From Aculops lycopersici (lineage: Eukaryota > Arthropoda > Arachnida > Trombidiformes > Eriophyidae), in contig WNKI01000002.1 in NCBI GenBank assembly GCA_015350385.1, positions 6,551,500 through 6,615,499 of the forward strand: a DNA stretch of 64,000 nucleotides. The letters are read 5' to 3'. Shown one piece after another: positions 40,548-54,404 of this stretch. Made by a program: the position numbers and the translations under genes. Below the pieces are notes generated by a model that worked only from the letters and a program-made list of their open reading frames with translations, ran no database searches and was not told where the DNA came from. Within the stretch, counting starts at the first letter, position 1. Every line of letters begins with the position of its first letter.

Positions 40548-41756
40548 TTAAGCCTTCTTGGCGGCGGCGGAGGCAGCAGCGCGCTTCTTCAACACGACGT
40601 AGTTGGATGAACCCAACAGGTTGTTGTTTGGAGCCAGGGTTGAGTAGCTCGAGTATTGGGCTGACCTTACTGGGCCAGTGGTGTAGCTGAGGCCGTTTCC
40701 GTATGCTAGACCGTTTCCATTTCCATATCCGTAGACACCGTTGTTGTAGGCAAGTCCGTTTCCGTATCCGTAGGCACCGTTGTTGTAGGCAAGTCCGTTT
40801 CCGTATCCGTAGGCACCGTTGTTTAGAGTGGTGGTGTATGATCTGTATTGGCCATTGGCTAGGGCGACACCTGGAGCGGCGGTCGCATAGCGACCTGCGT
40901 TGGCTCCGGCAACGTAGGCTCCGTTGTTAGCAGCTCCAATGCTTCTGTAGTATTGCGATGGCAAGTGGTTGTTGTAGTTCGAGTAGGCGCCGTTTCCGTT
41001 TAGGTATCCTGATCTGACCAAGTAGTTGCCGTTGTTGTTAGCGTAGCCGTAGGCTCCGTTGTTGTAAAGGCCGTTTCCGTATCCGTAGGCTCCGTTGTAG
41101 CTTGATCCGTAGGCGGCGTATTGTGGCTGGGAAGCGAATGAAGTGTAGCGAGCCTGTTGGGCTGGCAAGACAGCTGCAGTGTTAACAGCACGCTGGTTAG
41201 AAACCTCGCCCTGGACTAATTGCTCGCGAGTTGGTGGTTGGGCCTCGACCAAGACATCGGCTGAGTTCTCCGACTTGGTTCCGACCTCGTTGGTGGCAAC
41301 CTTTGCGCGGAATCCTGCCTCGTCGGCGATGTACTCAACGCGACGTTGGCGACCGTCGGGACCGGCCAAGGTGTAGTAACCCGAAACCTTGCCCGATGGG
41401 TCGCGTTGCTCGGCGGCGGCATGGGTCTCAGTCTCGTAACCGTATGAGTATGGCTCTGGGGCAGCCTCGCCCTGTGGGCCAACAGCGAGGAGCTCCTGGG
41501 CGGAAGCGGCGCCAACGAGGGCAAATGCGATCAATAGGGTAACCTGTGGTATTGTTGTTATTCATTGGAGATGTTCATTTCGATGAACATGACGGGAGTG
41601 TTGATATTCAAGGTGTTAATATTTAATCGCCAGTTTGCCTTTATGAATTGAGTTGTCAACAGTGCTGGACAGGTGATGACAAAAGAGTACCTGTTGCTTT
41701 GATTTATGGCTTGAGGTGGTCGACGTCTCACTGGGTCGAGAACTTACCTTCATCAT
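40548..41756 (-). CDS. RR-type (chitin-binding 4) cuticle protein with Tyr/Gly-rich tail, two exons
   Basis: Exon 1 is only MMK (41756-41748). A 204-bp intron with GTAAGT donor and CCACAG acceptor follows, then exon 2 41543-40548; 334 aa in all. A tiny first exon interrupting the signal peptide is the common arthropod cuticle-gene layout. The signal peptide is MMKVTLLIAFALVGAASA. The Rebers-Riddiford chitin-binding domain follows: PYSYGYETETHAAAEQRD, then GYYTLAGPDGRQRRVEYIAD and EAGFRAKVATNE. The GFRA..TNE.GT....ADV ending is of a chelicerate type. The rest is low-complexity Tyr/Gly/Asn with repeated AYGYGNGLAYNNG units (a 39-bp DNA unit at about 40,735-40,820), ending in an Ala/Lys-rich tail. 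Secreted structural protein of the exoskeleton. Confidence 0.93.
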
Positions 41757-41874
41757 TTTGATAGTTTGGTTTGTTGGGGTTTAGTTTAGATGAATTTAGT
41801 TAGTTGAGTTATAGTTGTTGTTGGTTGATTCGAGACTGAATCGATTCTGATTGATCCGAATGAGTGAGGCGTCT

Positions 41875-41882
41875 TATTTATA
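41875..41882 (-). promoter_or_regulatory. TATA box of the cuticle gene (TATAAATA)
   Basis: TATAAATA on the minus strand lies about 120 nt upstream of the start codon. A TCAGA initiator-like sequence is about 34 nt downstream (41850-41846), so transcription should begin near 41,848. Cuticle genes usually have TATA promoters. Confidence 0.6.
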
Positions 41883-44173
41883 CCTTCCAACGAGGAGGTC
41901 GAAAGCTCGCGTTTTTGCCGATGTCGCCATGGTCCCCAGTTTAGTCTCTAAAACCAAACAACGCCAACCAGCGTACCACTGTAGAATTACATCTTACATT
42001 ACACATGGATAATTTAGTGGCAAGTGGGCGGACCACTTCGAGTTTCTAGTTAGGCAGCAGTCGGTACGAGAAGTGGAGGTAGTTGTAAAACCGGGGGTAG
42101 AAGTAGTCGTGCGGTGGTAGTGATAGTATTAGCGATAGAGATGAGGCTAGAGTGCCATGCACGCGTCTTTTAGATGACAACTACAACTGAAACTGAAGGA
42201 TTGAAACCTCTTACTTCCATCGCAACAGTCGGCGTCGTCTCCTTCTTCCTATTGGCTTGCAAGAATAATATTGTGGAGCTAGAGCTCGTTGAGTTGATTA
42301 GAATGTAGCTAGAAAGGGGGAAGAGGGTGAAATCGAACTCTTCGGACTCGAGCAGCCGACCGAAGACGAGGGCTGCCACGACGGGACTAGAGCCCGCGAG
42401 CACGTTTATGGGACTCTTCTCGGCGCTGCCACAGAAAAGACCACTTGCCCCCGTGGGGACAGGCTGATTTGTTACTCTAGCTGCTTTCATGAAACAAGTG
42501 CTGCCAATTGATGGTAGTGGTGCCATATAGATGGTTGAGGTTCCGGGCGATTACGAAGGCCAGTCGCGGGTTTTGATTTAGTTGCAGTAATATGTTCATT
42601 TGAAAGTGCCACCACAACGAGTTACAGCAACAAGTTTCAGGGCCAGACGCTAGACGCTAGACCAACAAGTGAAGCTTGCAAGCAAATTGAAACTCGAAGA
42701 TGGGATAAGAGAACGTTTGTGCTGGTCGTCTGCAAGTGGATGGTTACAGGTGGCAGTGGTGGTGGCGCCATCACCACTCTTGCCACCACTAGTGAGGTAT
42801 TATTAGCAGCGGCAGAGCCACCTAATGTACAACAGATTCTATTTAACAAGCGCTTATGGTTCATCCCATTTTATCGCTAAAAGCCATTCGCTTGAAACAC
42901 ATTGAAATCTAGAGAGAGAGAGAAAACCAGTCTTGAGCCACGGCAACCGCCTGCGTGCTTTCAGAGCTCTAGCCAATGCAACTGCAATTGCAATGTCGGC
43001 ATTGGCATCGCATAGCCAGCTTATGGTCGGCTTACAAAGAGTCTAACCAAAGCCGCACAATAGTATGTGTTTTCAATTTGTGTAGTAGTGGATCCAACTG
43101 ACTGTTTCGCTTTCGCGCCGCCGCATACCTGTTTCTGGTGGACCAAAAAGCAGAGATTTGGCATCATTCAAGGTTCAAGCTTTCAGTATTGTCAACCAAT
43201 TCGATGCTGATTTACTTACTGATGGAACTATTTGAAAGTAAGTGAAAATCGAGACTCTACTTGCGCGTTGCGCGTAGCAGTGGGCCCACCTGTTGCACGT
43301 TGCCCAAGATCAAGCGAGCGAGAGTGAAGATGATCTTTTTTCGTATCTATGCACCTGCAAGAATCTAGCTTACCTGTTGGTGTGTATCAATCTCTTCAAT
43401 TTCTTGGCGACGATTCTTGTTATCTCACTCTTCGTTTGTTGTCGAGCAACCGAAGGAGGCTGAGCAAAATCTCGAGACCTACGTAAGAGTGCATCTCTTG
43501 CTTACTCTCTCCGGTTGTAAGTAAATGTTTTGTCTTGGAACAACTGAGAAAGTTAGAGGGGGAGGCAGTTTTTTGTCACCGCTAATGCCACAACCATTGG
43601 ATCTGCTTTTGCCCATCTGCCGACTGGCACCATAGATCACTGCAAATGTATGCTAATGCTTGCACCCGCAGCTCACAGGGCTCGTGAGTCGTAACTTGCA
43701 AGTCGCGATAAAGAAAGTGACGAGAAAAAGAAGATGACAACCACCGCCGCGACTAGAAGAAGAGTCTAGAGTCGCGACGGCAGTCAAGATATTCAGTCAC
43801 CCCAAAAGGGTTACAAAACACTAGCCAAAGATGATAATCTTCCTCCAAATACTTGCACATCGTTAGCAAGTTAGCCTTCTAGCCAAACTCTGCTCTCCTG
43901 AATCGGTTGAGTCTAGCGCTGCCGCTGCCACCTGTGCCTCTACCTGCGATTTGTTGGCTAGCTATCTTGACGAAGTTTGACTAAGCTGTCTAAACGCGCG
44001 CGCGACTCTTGTTATCAACCAAGTGCAAAAGATCTAGCTTTAAAAATCTTTGTCGCCGTGATCTTGATCGCCATCGTTGTCTTTCCTTTCGACTGGCGAA
44101 GACTGATGGTCCCAGACCATCAGGCTATACATTGACTGTATGTATATTATAAATAAATATAAGTTACAACAAT
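41883..44173. other. Upstream region of the cuticle gene; no gene recognised
   Basis: 2.3 kb with no convincing frame. The 118-codon minus frame at 42,170-42,526 has no family features. E-box-like CACCTG/CAGGTG words are frequent. Possible enhancer DNA for the cuticle gene or the small gene at 44.2 kb. Confidence 0.4.
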
Positions 44174-44505
44174 ATGTCTACCTCGGCGCTGATTGGTCCC
44201 TATCCAGATATCAGGTAATTTTGACAAATATTTAAATTAATTAGTAACAAGTTTATTCCAAATATGCCAACTCTAGGTGGTCGGCGGGCGTTTTTCAACA
44301 TCGATGGCAAGATTTTCAACAGCAACGGCATGCATGGCGGAAGATCGACAGGCTTGAAGATACTGCACACATGTGGCGCGCAGGACTGCGTACGTTCGAA
44401 TATGTTGGAGGATCCTGCAGATTCTCTTCCTGCTTAGGTCCGGATGACCGAGGTTTGATAGGCGAAGAAGAGATAGATCCATTCCTCGAACGCGATAGAT
44501 CCTGA
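44174..44505 (+). CDS. Small two-exon gene of unknown function (89 aa)
   Basis: ATG at 44174 opens a 41-nt exon ending GATATCAG|GTAATT (44214). A 62-bp intron with acceptor AACTCTAG is followed by exon 2, 44277-44505. The phase-2 junction gives IRWSAGV. The product begins MSTSALIGPYPDI and continues with Trp/Arg/Gln-rich helical sequence (FQHRWQDFQQQRHAWRKIDR), a GLRTFEYVGG segment, two Cys (CRFSSC) and an acidic tail. It has no signal peptide or membrane segment. I do not recognise the family. Support is the splice-consistent open frame and protein-like composition. A caveat is the TATAAATA at 44148-44155, only 26 nt before the ATG. The antisense frame over the same bases is less protein-like. 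Confidence 0.42.
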
Positions 44506-45012
44506 TAGGTATGAATGATACAAGCTTAATGTAGATCAGGATATTATTTTGTCTCACAAACTAAGCATTTGATGGAGAACGAGAAGAATCGAGAGAATTG
44601 CGGTAGAGGAAAAGGTTTTGTATTGTTATCTGGGAACATTTATTTAGAATATTAGATCACAAATTGTCGTTGTCGACATGTAAAGGTCATTCTTTGATTG
44701 AATCCTCATATAAACTAGTGTCGGTGTGAGTTAAAGTTTTCGTTGTACTGGTTGTAATGGTGCCGGAAGTTGAGATCATCAACTGGTGGTGGTTAACTTT
44801 TATAAAATAGTGGTAGAAGTTAATAATTTATAACTAAAGTTTGCTAGAACTCAAAGTGTGAGTTTTATTCATGGTTTACCATGTAAATTAAGTTGGTGGT
44901 AAATTAAGATTGATAATAATAATAATAATAATAGGCAATAACAATTCATAACATTATCAAAACAACAACAACAACAAGTGTCCCAGGAGATGCCGGCTCG
45001 GCATTAGCTGAT
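44506..45012. other. Convergent intergenic region between the small gene and glypican
   Basis: AT-rich DNA with a (TAA)n run near 44,920-44,933. It should contain the glypican 3' UTR. No gene seen. Confidence 0.5.
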
Positions 45013-47150
45013 TTATCTTCTCGCTCCAAAGATCCTTAAGAAGAGGAGCGATTGCATCAATAGAAGTAGCAACACTATTGGCTGACTTGAAACCGCGGCG
45101 GAGGATGACGATGCTATAAAGGTGTCCATTTGATGGATATCATTTCCAATGTTGCTCAACGGTGGCGGACTCATGGGATCAAAAGCGGACGGCATCTGAT
45201 ATTTGGTTGTAAATTGCAAGTTTGGATGGTACGGGCTCGTGTATCGGCTATCAAAGACAGTGGTTGATCTACCTGGGTAGGGTCTGTCCTGACCAGCTGT
45301 ATTATAGCCACTTCCGCCCCTGTCTAGAACCGTTGAAATTGGATAGACAGTCTCGCCAACAGTTGGGTGGATGTGATTGTTGCCAGGCATAATTGGCGGA
45401 GTAACTATTGAGTTGGTGCTCGAAAATGGCAGCTTGCCGCTGCCACTTCGACTCGCAGTTTCCGTGTGATCGGGTAGGATGTCGGCACAATCTGTTGTTT
45501 GGCACTTAACATCCGTTTCCTCGTCATCATCTTCGGTCTCCTGATTTCCGTTACCATTACCACTGGTGGCATTATCATCGGCGGCCTCGTCAGTTTCGTT
45601 GCTCTCATCGTTTCCGCCACCATCACCTGTTGCTTCAGCCGACGAGCTGTTGACTTCGCTCTCGCCCGGCGCAAGCTCCTCGCCCTCGTCTCCAGTTGTT
45701 TGGTCTCCACTTCCGCTGCTCTTCGAGACACCCGAATGCTCACCGCTCGACGAGCTCGACACTTGTTGCAGGTGACCAGTCGTTGAGGCGGAGTCGTCAG
45801 GGGAACTTGACTCGTCGTCGGCAGCCTCAGAAACAAGAGCCGCCGGGTTGACTGGCGACGAGGCCAAGGCGGCCGCGGCGGCCAATGCCTCTTGCTGGCT
45901 CATTCCACGTTGTTCCATTTGTTTGGCTGGCGTAGATTGTCTCTTGTCGGCGGCTCCACTTTGGGTTGTTTGCGACAAAGATTGGGGCACTGGCAAGTCC
46001 CTAAGCGCGCTACCTGCAACAACAACCTGTTGCGCACCATTGGAGTCGGGAGAGATAGCGTATACTTGATGCGGTGATCTGGTGCTTCGAACTTGAAGTT
46101 GGCCCGCAATTAGCTTCAACTTTTCAATCAGATTCAACACAATCTGGTTTATGGGGCCCGAGTTGACGGCCACCTCGGGATGGTTCGAGTTTATAACCTG
46201 GCCAAGCGGGATCAGCGGCTTTGTGTATCTGTAGGTATTATTATTTCGTTGTTGGTTCGAGTTGGAAATCTATGGTTAGTTTTGCTATTCTCGTTGGTTT
46301 GATAACAATTTGCGAGTGTAAGAGAGAGGAGAAAAACATTGCTTTGGGACTTTATGATCTCTTGGCAAATTCGCGCCGCGATTAGATAAGCAACAAGTGG
46401 TGGACTCTCTTTCTCCTCTTCTAAGCGCCATTTGTGTTAATAAAAATTTTCATTTGCTTGCCAAGTTTTTAGTGAGGAAGAAGATGCGACGAGAGAAGAT
46501 TTATATCTCAGGTGACTTTTCAATCGCGACGAAGCGCGATGCTGTTAATTTGGCGCTAAATAGAGCCCATGAACCTGACGCTTAGTTTCGTGGAGCTCTT
46601 TGATTTGGTCGAGTCAATTCAAGTTCCGAGCTTTCATTAAGTTTATCTGAGAGATTGAACTAATAAGTTTGAAGTCTTGATGAACTTCAAAGTCGGTGGT
46701 TTTGATTCAGTTGAATAGATAGAAAATTGAGCTTGCATTTCAAGACCTAGAATTGGCGCCACAGGAATCGCAAAGCTGGGGTACAAAAAAGAGGAGAGAA
46801 AAAACCAACAAGAAAAAGTTGAAGCGCCCCCAAAAGTGGGAATCAAAATCGACGAGTTGTGAACTTTCATCACTCAAGATAACGGATAAGGGAGAAAAGG
46901 AAGAGCCCGACTAGCTAGCGACGACAACGATCACCTGGCAGGTTAATTATTGGCTGTTGACTCGGATGCGGAACTTCAAAGGATGCGCCACTGAGATGCC
47001 CATTGAGAGACGCCCCAAGAGACTGAATGACTCTCTCCGCTTCTCGTTTGTTGGTAGACTAGTTTACCTAAAGTTAGCCGTAAATAGTATGTAGTTGACT
47101 GCACCGAGAGGTGGCCATAAAGTGGCGGCTCAATCCAATGAGACACAGAA

Positions 47151-47195
<45 letters not shown>

Positions 47196-49992
47196 AAATA
47201 GTGGTGTTGGTGGTAGTAATAATAATAATAACGCTGCAGTAATAATGGAAGGCGGGCGTCGTTGGTGGTGCCGGTGGCGGCGGCGCCACTTGATTCACAG
47301 TGCAGTCGACGATGACAAACCAGCAGCAAATGAGACCGGCGATGACTGGCGGCGATTGTCGGCGCCTTTTCCCCTCTAGTGTCTAGTGGTGGTGGTGTGT
47401 ATAAAGTGGACAACAGAGTGGCCAATCAAAGGAGCTAGCTAGTTGGTTGGACTTAAAGAACAGAGAATGAACGGAAACTTTGATGATAAATGAACAACCA
47501 GTTTCACCTGGAATTTGATTTTTGCCCCCTTCGCCTTCCCCGCTGCAGTTTAGGCAAAAGTCAAAACAAAAACAAACTCACTGGCTAAAAGAATTCAAGG
47601 CGACATTGTTACCTGATCACTGATTAGCTCTAGTGGTGACTAACCTTCGCCTGTTTGGCAAGACTTTTGCTAAGGTCAGCGCGCAGAGACAATGCGCCGC
47701 AAATAGTCACACTGTACAACAGCAGTGGCAGCAAATAACACATATCCGCCATTTCCGGAAGGGCGTGTCTAGTGGCAACAGGTTGCTGTTACTGGTGTTG
47801 CTTTTATGCGACAACTAAAACACATATTGACTGACAATCTGTGTGATTGTTTATGCGTTTAATCTGTTATGCTAGGCTTGAGAATAAGAATTCGTGAGAT
47901 TTTTCTTGAGAACAGGTAAAACCCTTGATTTTGTTTCTAGCTTTCGGCTCGCTAGTCGCTTTGGTGGGCAAGAAAAAATGACTTTCAAATATTCAAAGAT
48001 AACTTCTTGCTTCTTGAGTGAAAGTGAGAGTAAAGAAAAAACTTTGGAAATTGGCTCTCATTGAATACTAGATATAATAATAATAATAATAGTCACCTGC
48101 AAAAGAGAAAGAGAGAGAAGCAACAAGATGATACCAGAAATGAACCACAAACGTCCACGACCATCGATTCTGAAATCAACATCAGCAATATTGAATCTAT
48201 TGAAATTGAAATCAGTCAAGAGCAGCAAGATGACAAACAAATCTGCCTTAATGTTGTTAATGTTCGGTACAGCTACTTGTATGTCCATGGTCGCGGCTCA
48301 GGGTGGCGGCGGCGGCGATGGTTTGGGTGACTTGGGTTTGGGTAACCTGGGTTTGGGCGACATGGGCAATATGGGAAACATGGGTGGAGGCGGCGGCGGC
48401 GGCGCTGGAGGGGGAGACAATGATTTTGGAAACATGGCGAACCAATTCGGCGGCGGAAATGGAGGCGGTGGCGGAGGAGGCGGTGGCCAAGACATAAGCG
48501 GTCTCGGCGGTGGCGGCGGTGGTCAGGATATGGGAGGCCAAGACTTTAGCCAAATGGGAGGTGGCGGCGGAGGTGGCGACGCTGGCGGCCAGGATTTCAG
48601 TAACATGGGTGGCGGCGGCGGTGGCCGCCAAGACCTCGGACAATTTGGGGTTGGCGGAAATCAAATGGGCAATCAGTTTGGCGGCATGGGCGGTGGGCCG
48701 CAACAAGGTGGGTTTGGCGGCTTCGGCGGTCCCCAACAGCGAGGCCAGAATCCAATGGGCGGCTTCGGCGGCCAGAACCCGTTGCAATTCGGCCTCGGTG
48801 GCCAGGGAAATTTGCCGTTCGGTGGCGGCCAGCAGGGCGGCCAACAGCAGCAACCATTCCAATTTGGAGGCTTCGGTCCCTTTGGAAACTTTGGAAACTT
48901 GGCAGGAATGCAGAATAACCAACAAGGCGGCGGCGGTGGCGGCGGCATGCAAAATCCACTTGCCCAACTGTTGGGCGGACTGGGCGGCGGGCAACCGCTA
49001 GGTGGCGGCGGAGGATTCAATCCGCTCGGACAACTGGGCGGGGCTCTCAACCCGCTGGCTGCGCTAACCGGCGGCGGTGGGCAGCCTCAGGGAGGACTCG
49101 GTGGTCTTAACCCGTTGGGTGCCATGGCGGGCGGACCCCAGGGCGGCGGTTTGCCATTCGGATTGCCAAATTTATTCGGTTAAACTCTAGATATTCTATC
49201 TAAAATTTTAGCCAACCAAAATAGAGTCAAAAAAAGTCCAGAAGCAAAGACGACCACGACAACAACAACCAATTGGCAGCTCAATTAATGGAAAGGAAAG
49301 GAATGAAAAAACTCCATCTTTAAGAAACAGATTGAGTGCCGCTATTTATGGAGCCTCTTAAAGTAGTTCAGAGTGGTGAGCGCGTATCAATAAACTAGAA
49401 GTTTGAAGAATACCTTTGCGCGTGTTTTATATCCTCAGGTATTCACACAGTTAAGGAGAATTTGTTTGGACTCTCTCTCTCTCTTGCCAGCCTTCTGCTG
49501 TTTGGTTGAATCTCGTTGGTGCGTAGCGTTAGCGCCCCCTCCAGAAAGCAGAAACCATGTAATCGGGAGAGTTTCAACGCGAGAGCGGAAGTAAGACTCA
49601 AAAAGCAACAAGTTGTTTCTCGTACAAATTCAACTATTGGGGAGAAAGTTTTCTTAAAACTAGCTGCAGCAGCAGCAGCAACGACAGCAAAATCGATCAG
49701 CTTCGTTGGTGGCCAGCAAGCAAATCGGTTGGACAGGGAGAAGAAATCGCATTTGCTACGGACAATCAGGTAAAAGTGCAAACTCCAACACCAACAAAAC
49801 ACAACTAAATTAAGCCAGGAAAAGACTCCCAAGAAACTCGACGACACAATCGACTTTCTCTCCTTCGTGCGTCGAATGTTGATGTTGCAAAATTTGTATT
49901 GTATCTGGTGTCTTGTTATCACTCTAACGCGAGCCCAGGCATCGATTTGTAGGTCTGGCACACCAACGACGCTGACGTCGATCACGACGACG

Positions 49993-50023
<31 letters not shown>

Positions 50024-53000
50024 GGCTCACCTGAGTTTTAGAAGCTGTAGATTTTTTGTTTCTTGAAAGAAACCTAAATTCAGTTTGGCCGAAACTGTTG
50101 GAGTCGAAATTGAAATGTTGTTTTCCTGGTGAAGTGTAAATGCAAATGGCCACTTGGAATGACCAGTCCACTTTGATTGAATGCCACTCGCCCACTGGCT
50201 CGCTCATTTGCTCGAGTAACGCGGCGAGCATTCTGAGGGATGCGAAGAGGCAAAAGTTGTCGGTCTACCTGGCCACTGTCTGGTCATTGCCATTGCCATT
50301 GCCATTGGCTGCAATAAAGTTTCTCGCACTGAGCGCGTTGAAGCTGCCACTTTATTATCGCATCGTTCTATTGGCTCGTAATAATATAAACTCGACGACA
50401 TCTGACTGAATCCTTAATTTATCGTTCCAGAGAATTCGAGTCAAAGTCGCTCGCCTCCGCCTCTCGTTGTTGAGAGTCTCTCGTAATCGCATCAAATATA
50501 TAACAACACAATACTAAAGCTTATGCAAGGGAAATAATCGCCTCGGACCAAGACTGCTCTCATTCATGTCCGATTAGCATCATCAGCTCACCTTTGGGCT
50601 GGCCAATCAGTCGTAAGCCGGCTGCAGGCGATTGAGATGATTTCGATTTGTGTACAATTAATAAAATCGAAGAAAAATTACGAGCAAGTAGCAATAAAAG
50701 TGGTTGGAGAGAAGTAAGCTGATCGGTCAAGATTTCTCGCTTTTGAATAGCAGAGAGAGAGAGAGAGAGAGGTTTCCAGTTTCCAGTTTCAAGAGCAAGT
50801 GGCCATTGGCTTTGATTCACTCGGCCACTTCAATTCCCATTGCACCTCCACCGTCGCCGCTGCCGACGTAAACCATTTCAATCAACTCAAATCAACGAGA
50901 TGATGACGGGAAAGTTGCGTCGTCGTCGATTGATGGTCATCGAGTTCACCTGTTGATTCCTTTCAAACTCCAAGAGTTTGTCTGCTTGGCGGGCGAGAGA
51001 ATTTAATTGAAATTTGAGCCGCTGCGGCCACTTGAAGAGAGAAAGAAACCACTAGACCACAGGAGAGTTGCACAATCCATCAGACTTCCACAGCAAACTA
51101 ACTCTCTGACTGACAGATTCCACTCGGACTTCATCGGACCCTCTTTCCTCTGATATGCGATTAACCACTGGCAAGTCAATTCGGCCGGCTAGCTGGTTGG
51201 CCGGTCTCAAATGGGAGTGTGTTTTCTCCAGCCCTCTTGACTACTTTTACCTATACCTATACACTTGCGCTTGAACTAGAAAATTTTGAACAATTTTGTA
51301 CGAGAATAGAAACGGCCAGGATTGACGTGGATATTGCACAATGTGAAACAACAGCAGCAGCAACAGTAACAACATGAACATCCAACTAACAATCATTGGA
51401 GGCTAAACTTGAGAAGAAAAAGAGCCACAAGTAAACTAGCCAACTGGGCCAAAAGTCACGACCTCAAGCCAAGTGCCGATGTCTTGCTGTTGCTTTCTCT
51501 AACTCTCCCTCAGTTTCTATTCCTCTGCTCTCTTTGTCGTGATTTATGTCACGATTGGCGGATTCCTGTTCCTTTGAGTTCTGCCCCAAAGTCTCTGGTG
51601 ACGCGAAAACAGCACTTGGAAGAGAGTGAGGCAAGGGCCATAGAACCCTGAGGAGACACTTGTTGCTTGAACAGCAACAAGTGTATGTGTGTATGTGTGT
51701 CGATGCTCGTTGTGCCGTCAATTTCAACGCATTCTCTCTCTCCCTCTGGCTTTTCTCTCGTTGTTAATATGACAAAGTTTCGCCGTGTGATTTACTCACT
51801 CAAACTACCATCTAATCAAACTAATAAAAACTAGGCGACTAAACGGACTTCTGTGACCACAACAGCAACAGCAACCACAACCACAACCACAACCACAACT
51901 ACAACTACAACTTGGAATCTTGTAAATTGAACTCCAACTTGCGCCTCCAATTTCAAGTGTCGCGCGACGAAACACTGCAACTTACGCAACGACCGATAAA
52001 ATTTCGCCTCTTCGTCTCCTCCATTCGACTTCTAGACTCAACGAAATCAGATGCTGCTGACCATGCAGCCAGCAAGTGGCCTATGGGCAACTTGCTGGCC
52101 GACCACTTGTTAACCGCTCGCTCGCTGGCCCTCGAAGCGAGCGCCAACAGGTACGCGAAACAATGCCAGTCGGCGCCTCGCAGCGTGTGATGGGCGCCAG
52201 CGCCAGTCACTTGTTGCTGCTAAATTTTGCGTCAGACTCTCCGGACGTCGTGTCATGTTATGTTTTTGCGAGAAGAATTGCTTTAGTGAGAGTTGTAGTT
52301 GTGGCCGCGACGGTGGCGGCGCCACTTGTTGCCCGCGATGCGAATGCTTTCAACATGCAACTTGTTGAATGGAGGCCAGTCTCAGCAGCAACAACAGAGG
52401 TTGCCGGTTTGCAGTCGAATCATGGTAATAACAATAATGAGCATCATTTAAATTTACATGATCGCCTGTCGCTTGCTTTCCTCTCTCTCTCTCTCCCGCT
52501 CTCTCATGTTGTTCATGCAAATCTGCTGCTCCCATGGCCGTGAATTCATGTTTCTTTCTCTACCGATTCCGCGGAGCGCAACCGATCGGACGGACACTAG
52601 ATAGCAGTGAGCCGATGAAGTTAATATGCCCGCTGGTTGACTTGATTGGTCGAGTCAACGTCGGCGCTATCCGGCTCCCTCAAAACTAAAATGCAACTAC
52701 CCATGGATCCTTACTAATGGGATCGCGAGCAAGTTTTGTTTTCCAACCAAGAAACTCGAGGTCTGTTGTGTGTTTGTTGGAATTTGCATGCCTCCAACAT
52801 AACAAATCGACAGCCAGACGCGAGGCAAGAACATGAGACGAGACGAGACGAGCAAAGTAGCTGGCGCCTTATGCCACTTGTAGCTTGTAGTTTGGTGTGG
52901 TGTTCAAGTTGCCATGTAACTTGTAGGTAACGCTCAGGTGGATGGTATGAGCAACAAGTTGCTCTACCTCCGAAGCGAGCGAAACATTAATTATTTCGTG

Positions 53001-54363
53001 AACGTAGGACGTCGCTAAAGTCTTGCTCGCTCTTTGGAGTCTTTAGTCGTGGTCATGGGGCCCAGGTAGTCCTCAGGTGGCCGAGTGAAACTAAAACAAG
53101 TGGTCGCTTTTCACTTTAGCTGATGATCTTCTCTGGTCATCGGCAATGTCGCTCTTGTTATGTGTTGCCTCCATTGCATTGCAGGTAAACAAAATGCACG
53201 CGCCACTCGCGAGCCAAAACTCGATGGCGAGAGGCCAACTTGTTTGCAGGTAACAAGAACAAAAACAACAGCAACTACTCACACAAGACGACCACCAGTT
53301 GCTGCGGCAATTAGGTTGTTTGCATAGGTAATCTCCTCCTCAAGTTTGCACTGTTATTCTAGAGCAAGCAAAGAAAACTCTCAAGAGAAAGTAGATCATT
53401 TAGTGCGGCGATTAGCATAACGATTTGGAATCAAAATTCTTGGCCAGATTTCAATCTTTCGCTGGCTGCTCTCTCACTCCTTAAGAAGTTGAGTCAATGA
53501 GCACAAGAAACATGATAGAAGCGCCGGAAGCTTGCCGCTGGCCATGGTCGCGCGTCGATCATTGAAAGCGCCCCAGCTCAAGTGGTCGCCTCGCTCGATT
53601 ATTGCAACTCTCGCGAGCCTGCCATTAAACAAAATAAACAGGCGAGATAATCCCCTCGGCGCTAATCCCTCGCGCCTGACCAACAGCTTAACAGTCTTAG
53701 ATGTTTGGCGTTGAGGGTAGATTGCGCAATTTACCTGGCAGTTTACACTTGAAAACTATATCCACTCTCTCGCAAATAGACGAGCCCATTTGCGCGCGAC
53801 TTGCTCGCGCGCCACTCACCTACTCACCTGAGGGCGAGTTAGATTAGCCATGTGGCCTTTGCTAATAACGGAGGCCGCGGGCCCCAAATTGCTCTTTGTT
53901 CTTTGTGTGTGGCTATCGCTTACAAAAAGAGCAGCTCAACTTCCGATTGAGGCCCCAAAAAGAGAAAGGGCCGGAAGTTCGAGGCGCCTCCTCGCATGAG
54001 GCTCGCGTTTGCGGCCGCGCGACGTCAAGTGTCATTCCAACTTCCACTGGCCATTCATTATGAGCTCGCCGCTTTGGTCACATGATACTCTGTCTCTTGT
54101 CCCGTCGTCTCAAAGCGGCCAATGGGGCGCAACAACAACAAAGAGGGAATGACTGGCGCCGCCACGCCCACTGGGCCAAGTGACACTTGTTGCCACAATC
54201 GTCGCCCTCGCCGTCATTGAGCTTTCCTTTTACACCCAATTTTGGTGCAAGTCGATCGGCTCGACCCCCTATGCGAATCAAAGAGATTGAGCCGCTCACA
54301 AGAAGGAGAATATGAGAAAGACAGAGAGAAGAAATGGCATGACGAGAAGGGCAATTGATTTCT

Positions 54364-54404
<41 letters not shown>

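Noticed and set aside
42170..42526. 118-codon minus-strand ORF with ATG
   Set aside because: No recognisable motif, biased composition, and no splice or promoter support.
44273..44557. 94-codon minus-strand ORF
   Set aside because: It overlaps the plus-strand spliced frame, which is more protein-like and has a consistent intron.
48257..48994. 245-codon minus-strand frame
   Set aside because: It is the shadow of the glycine-rich plus-strand gene: Gly codons read backwards give Ala/Pro-rich sequence.
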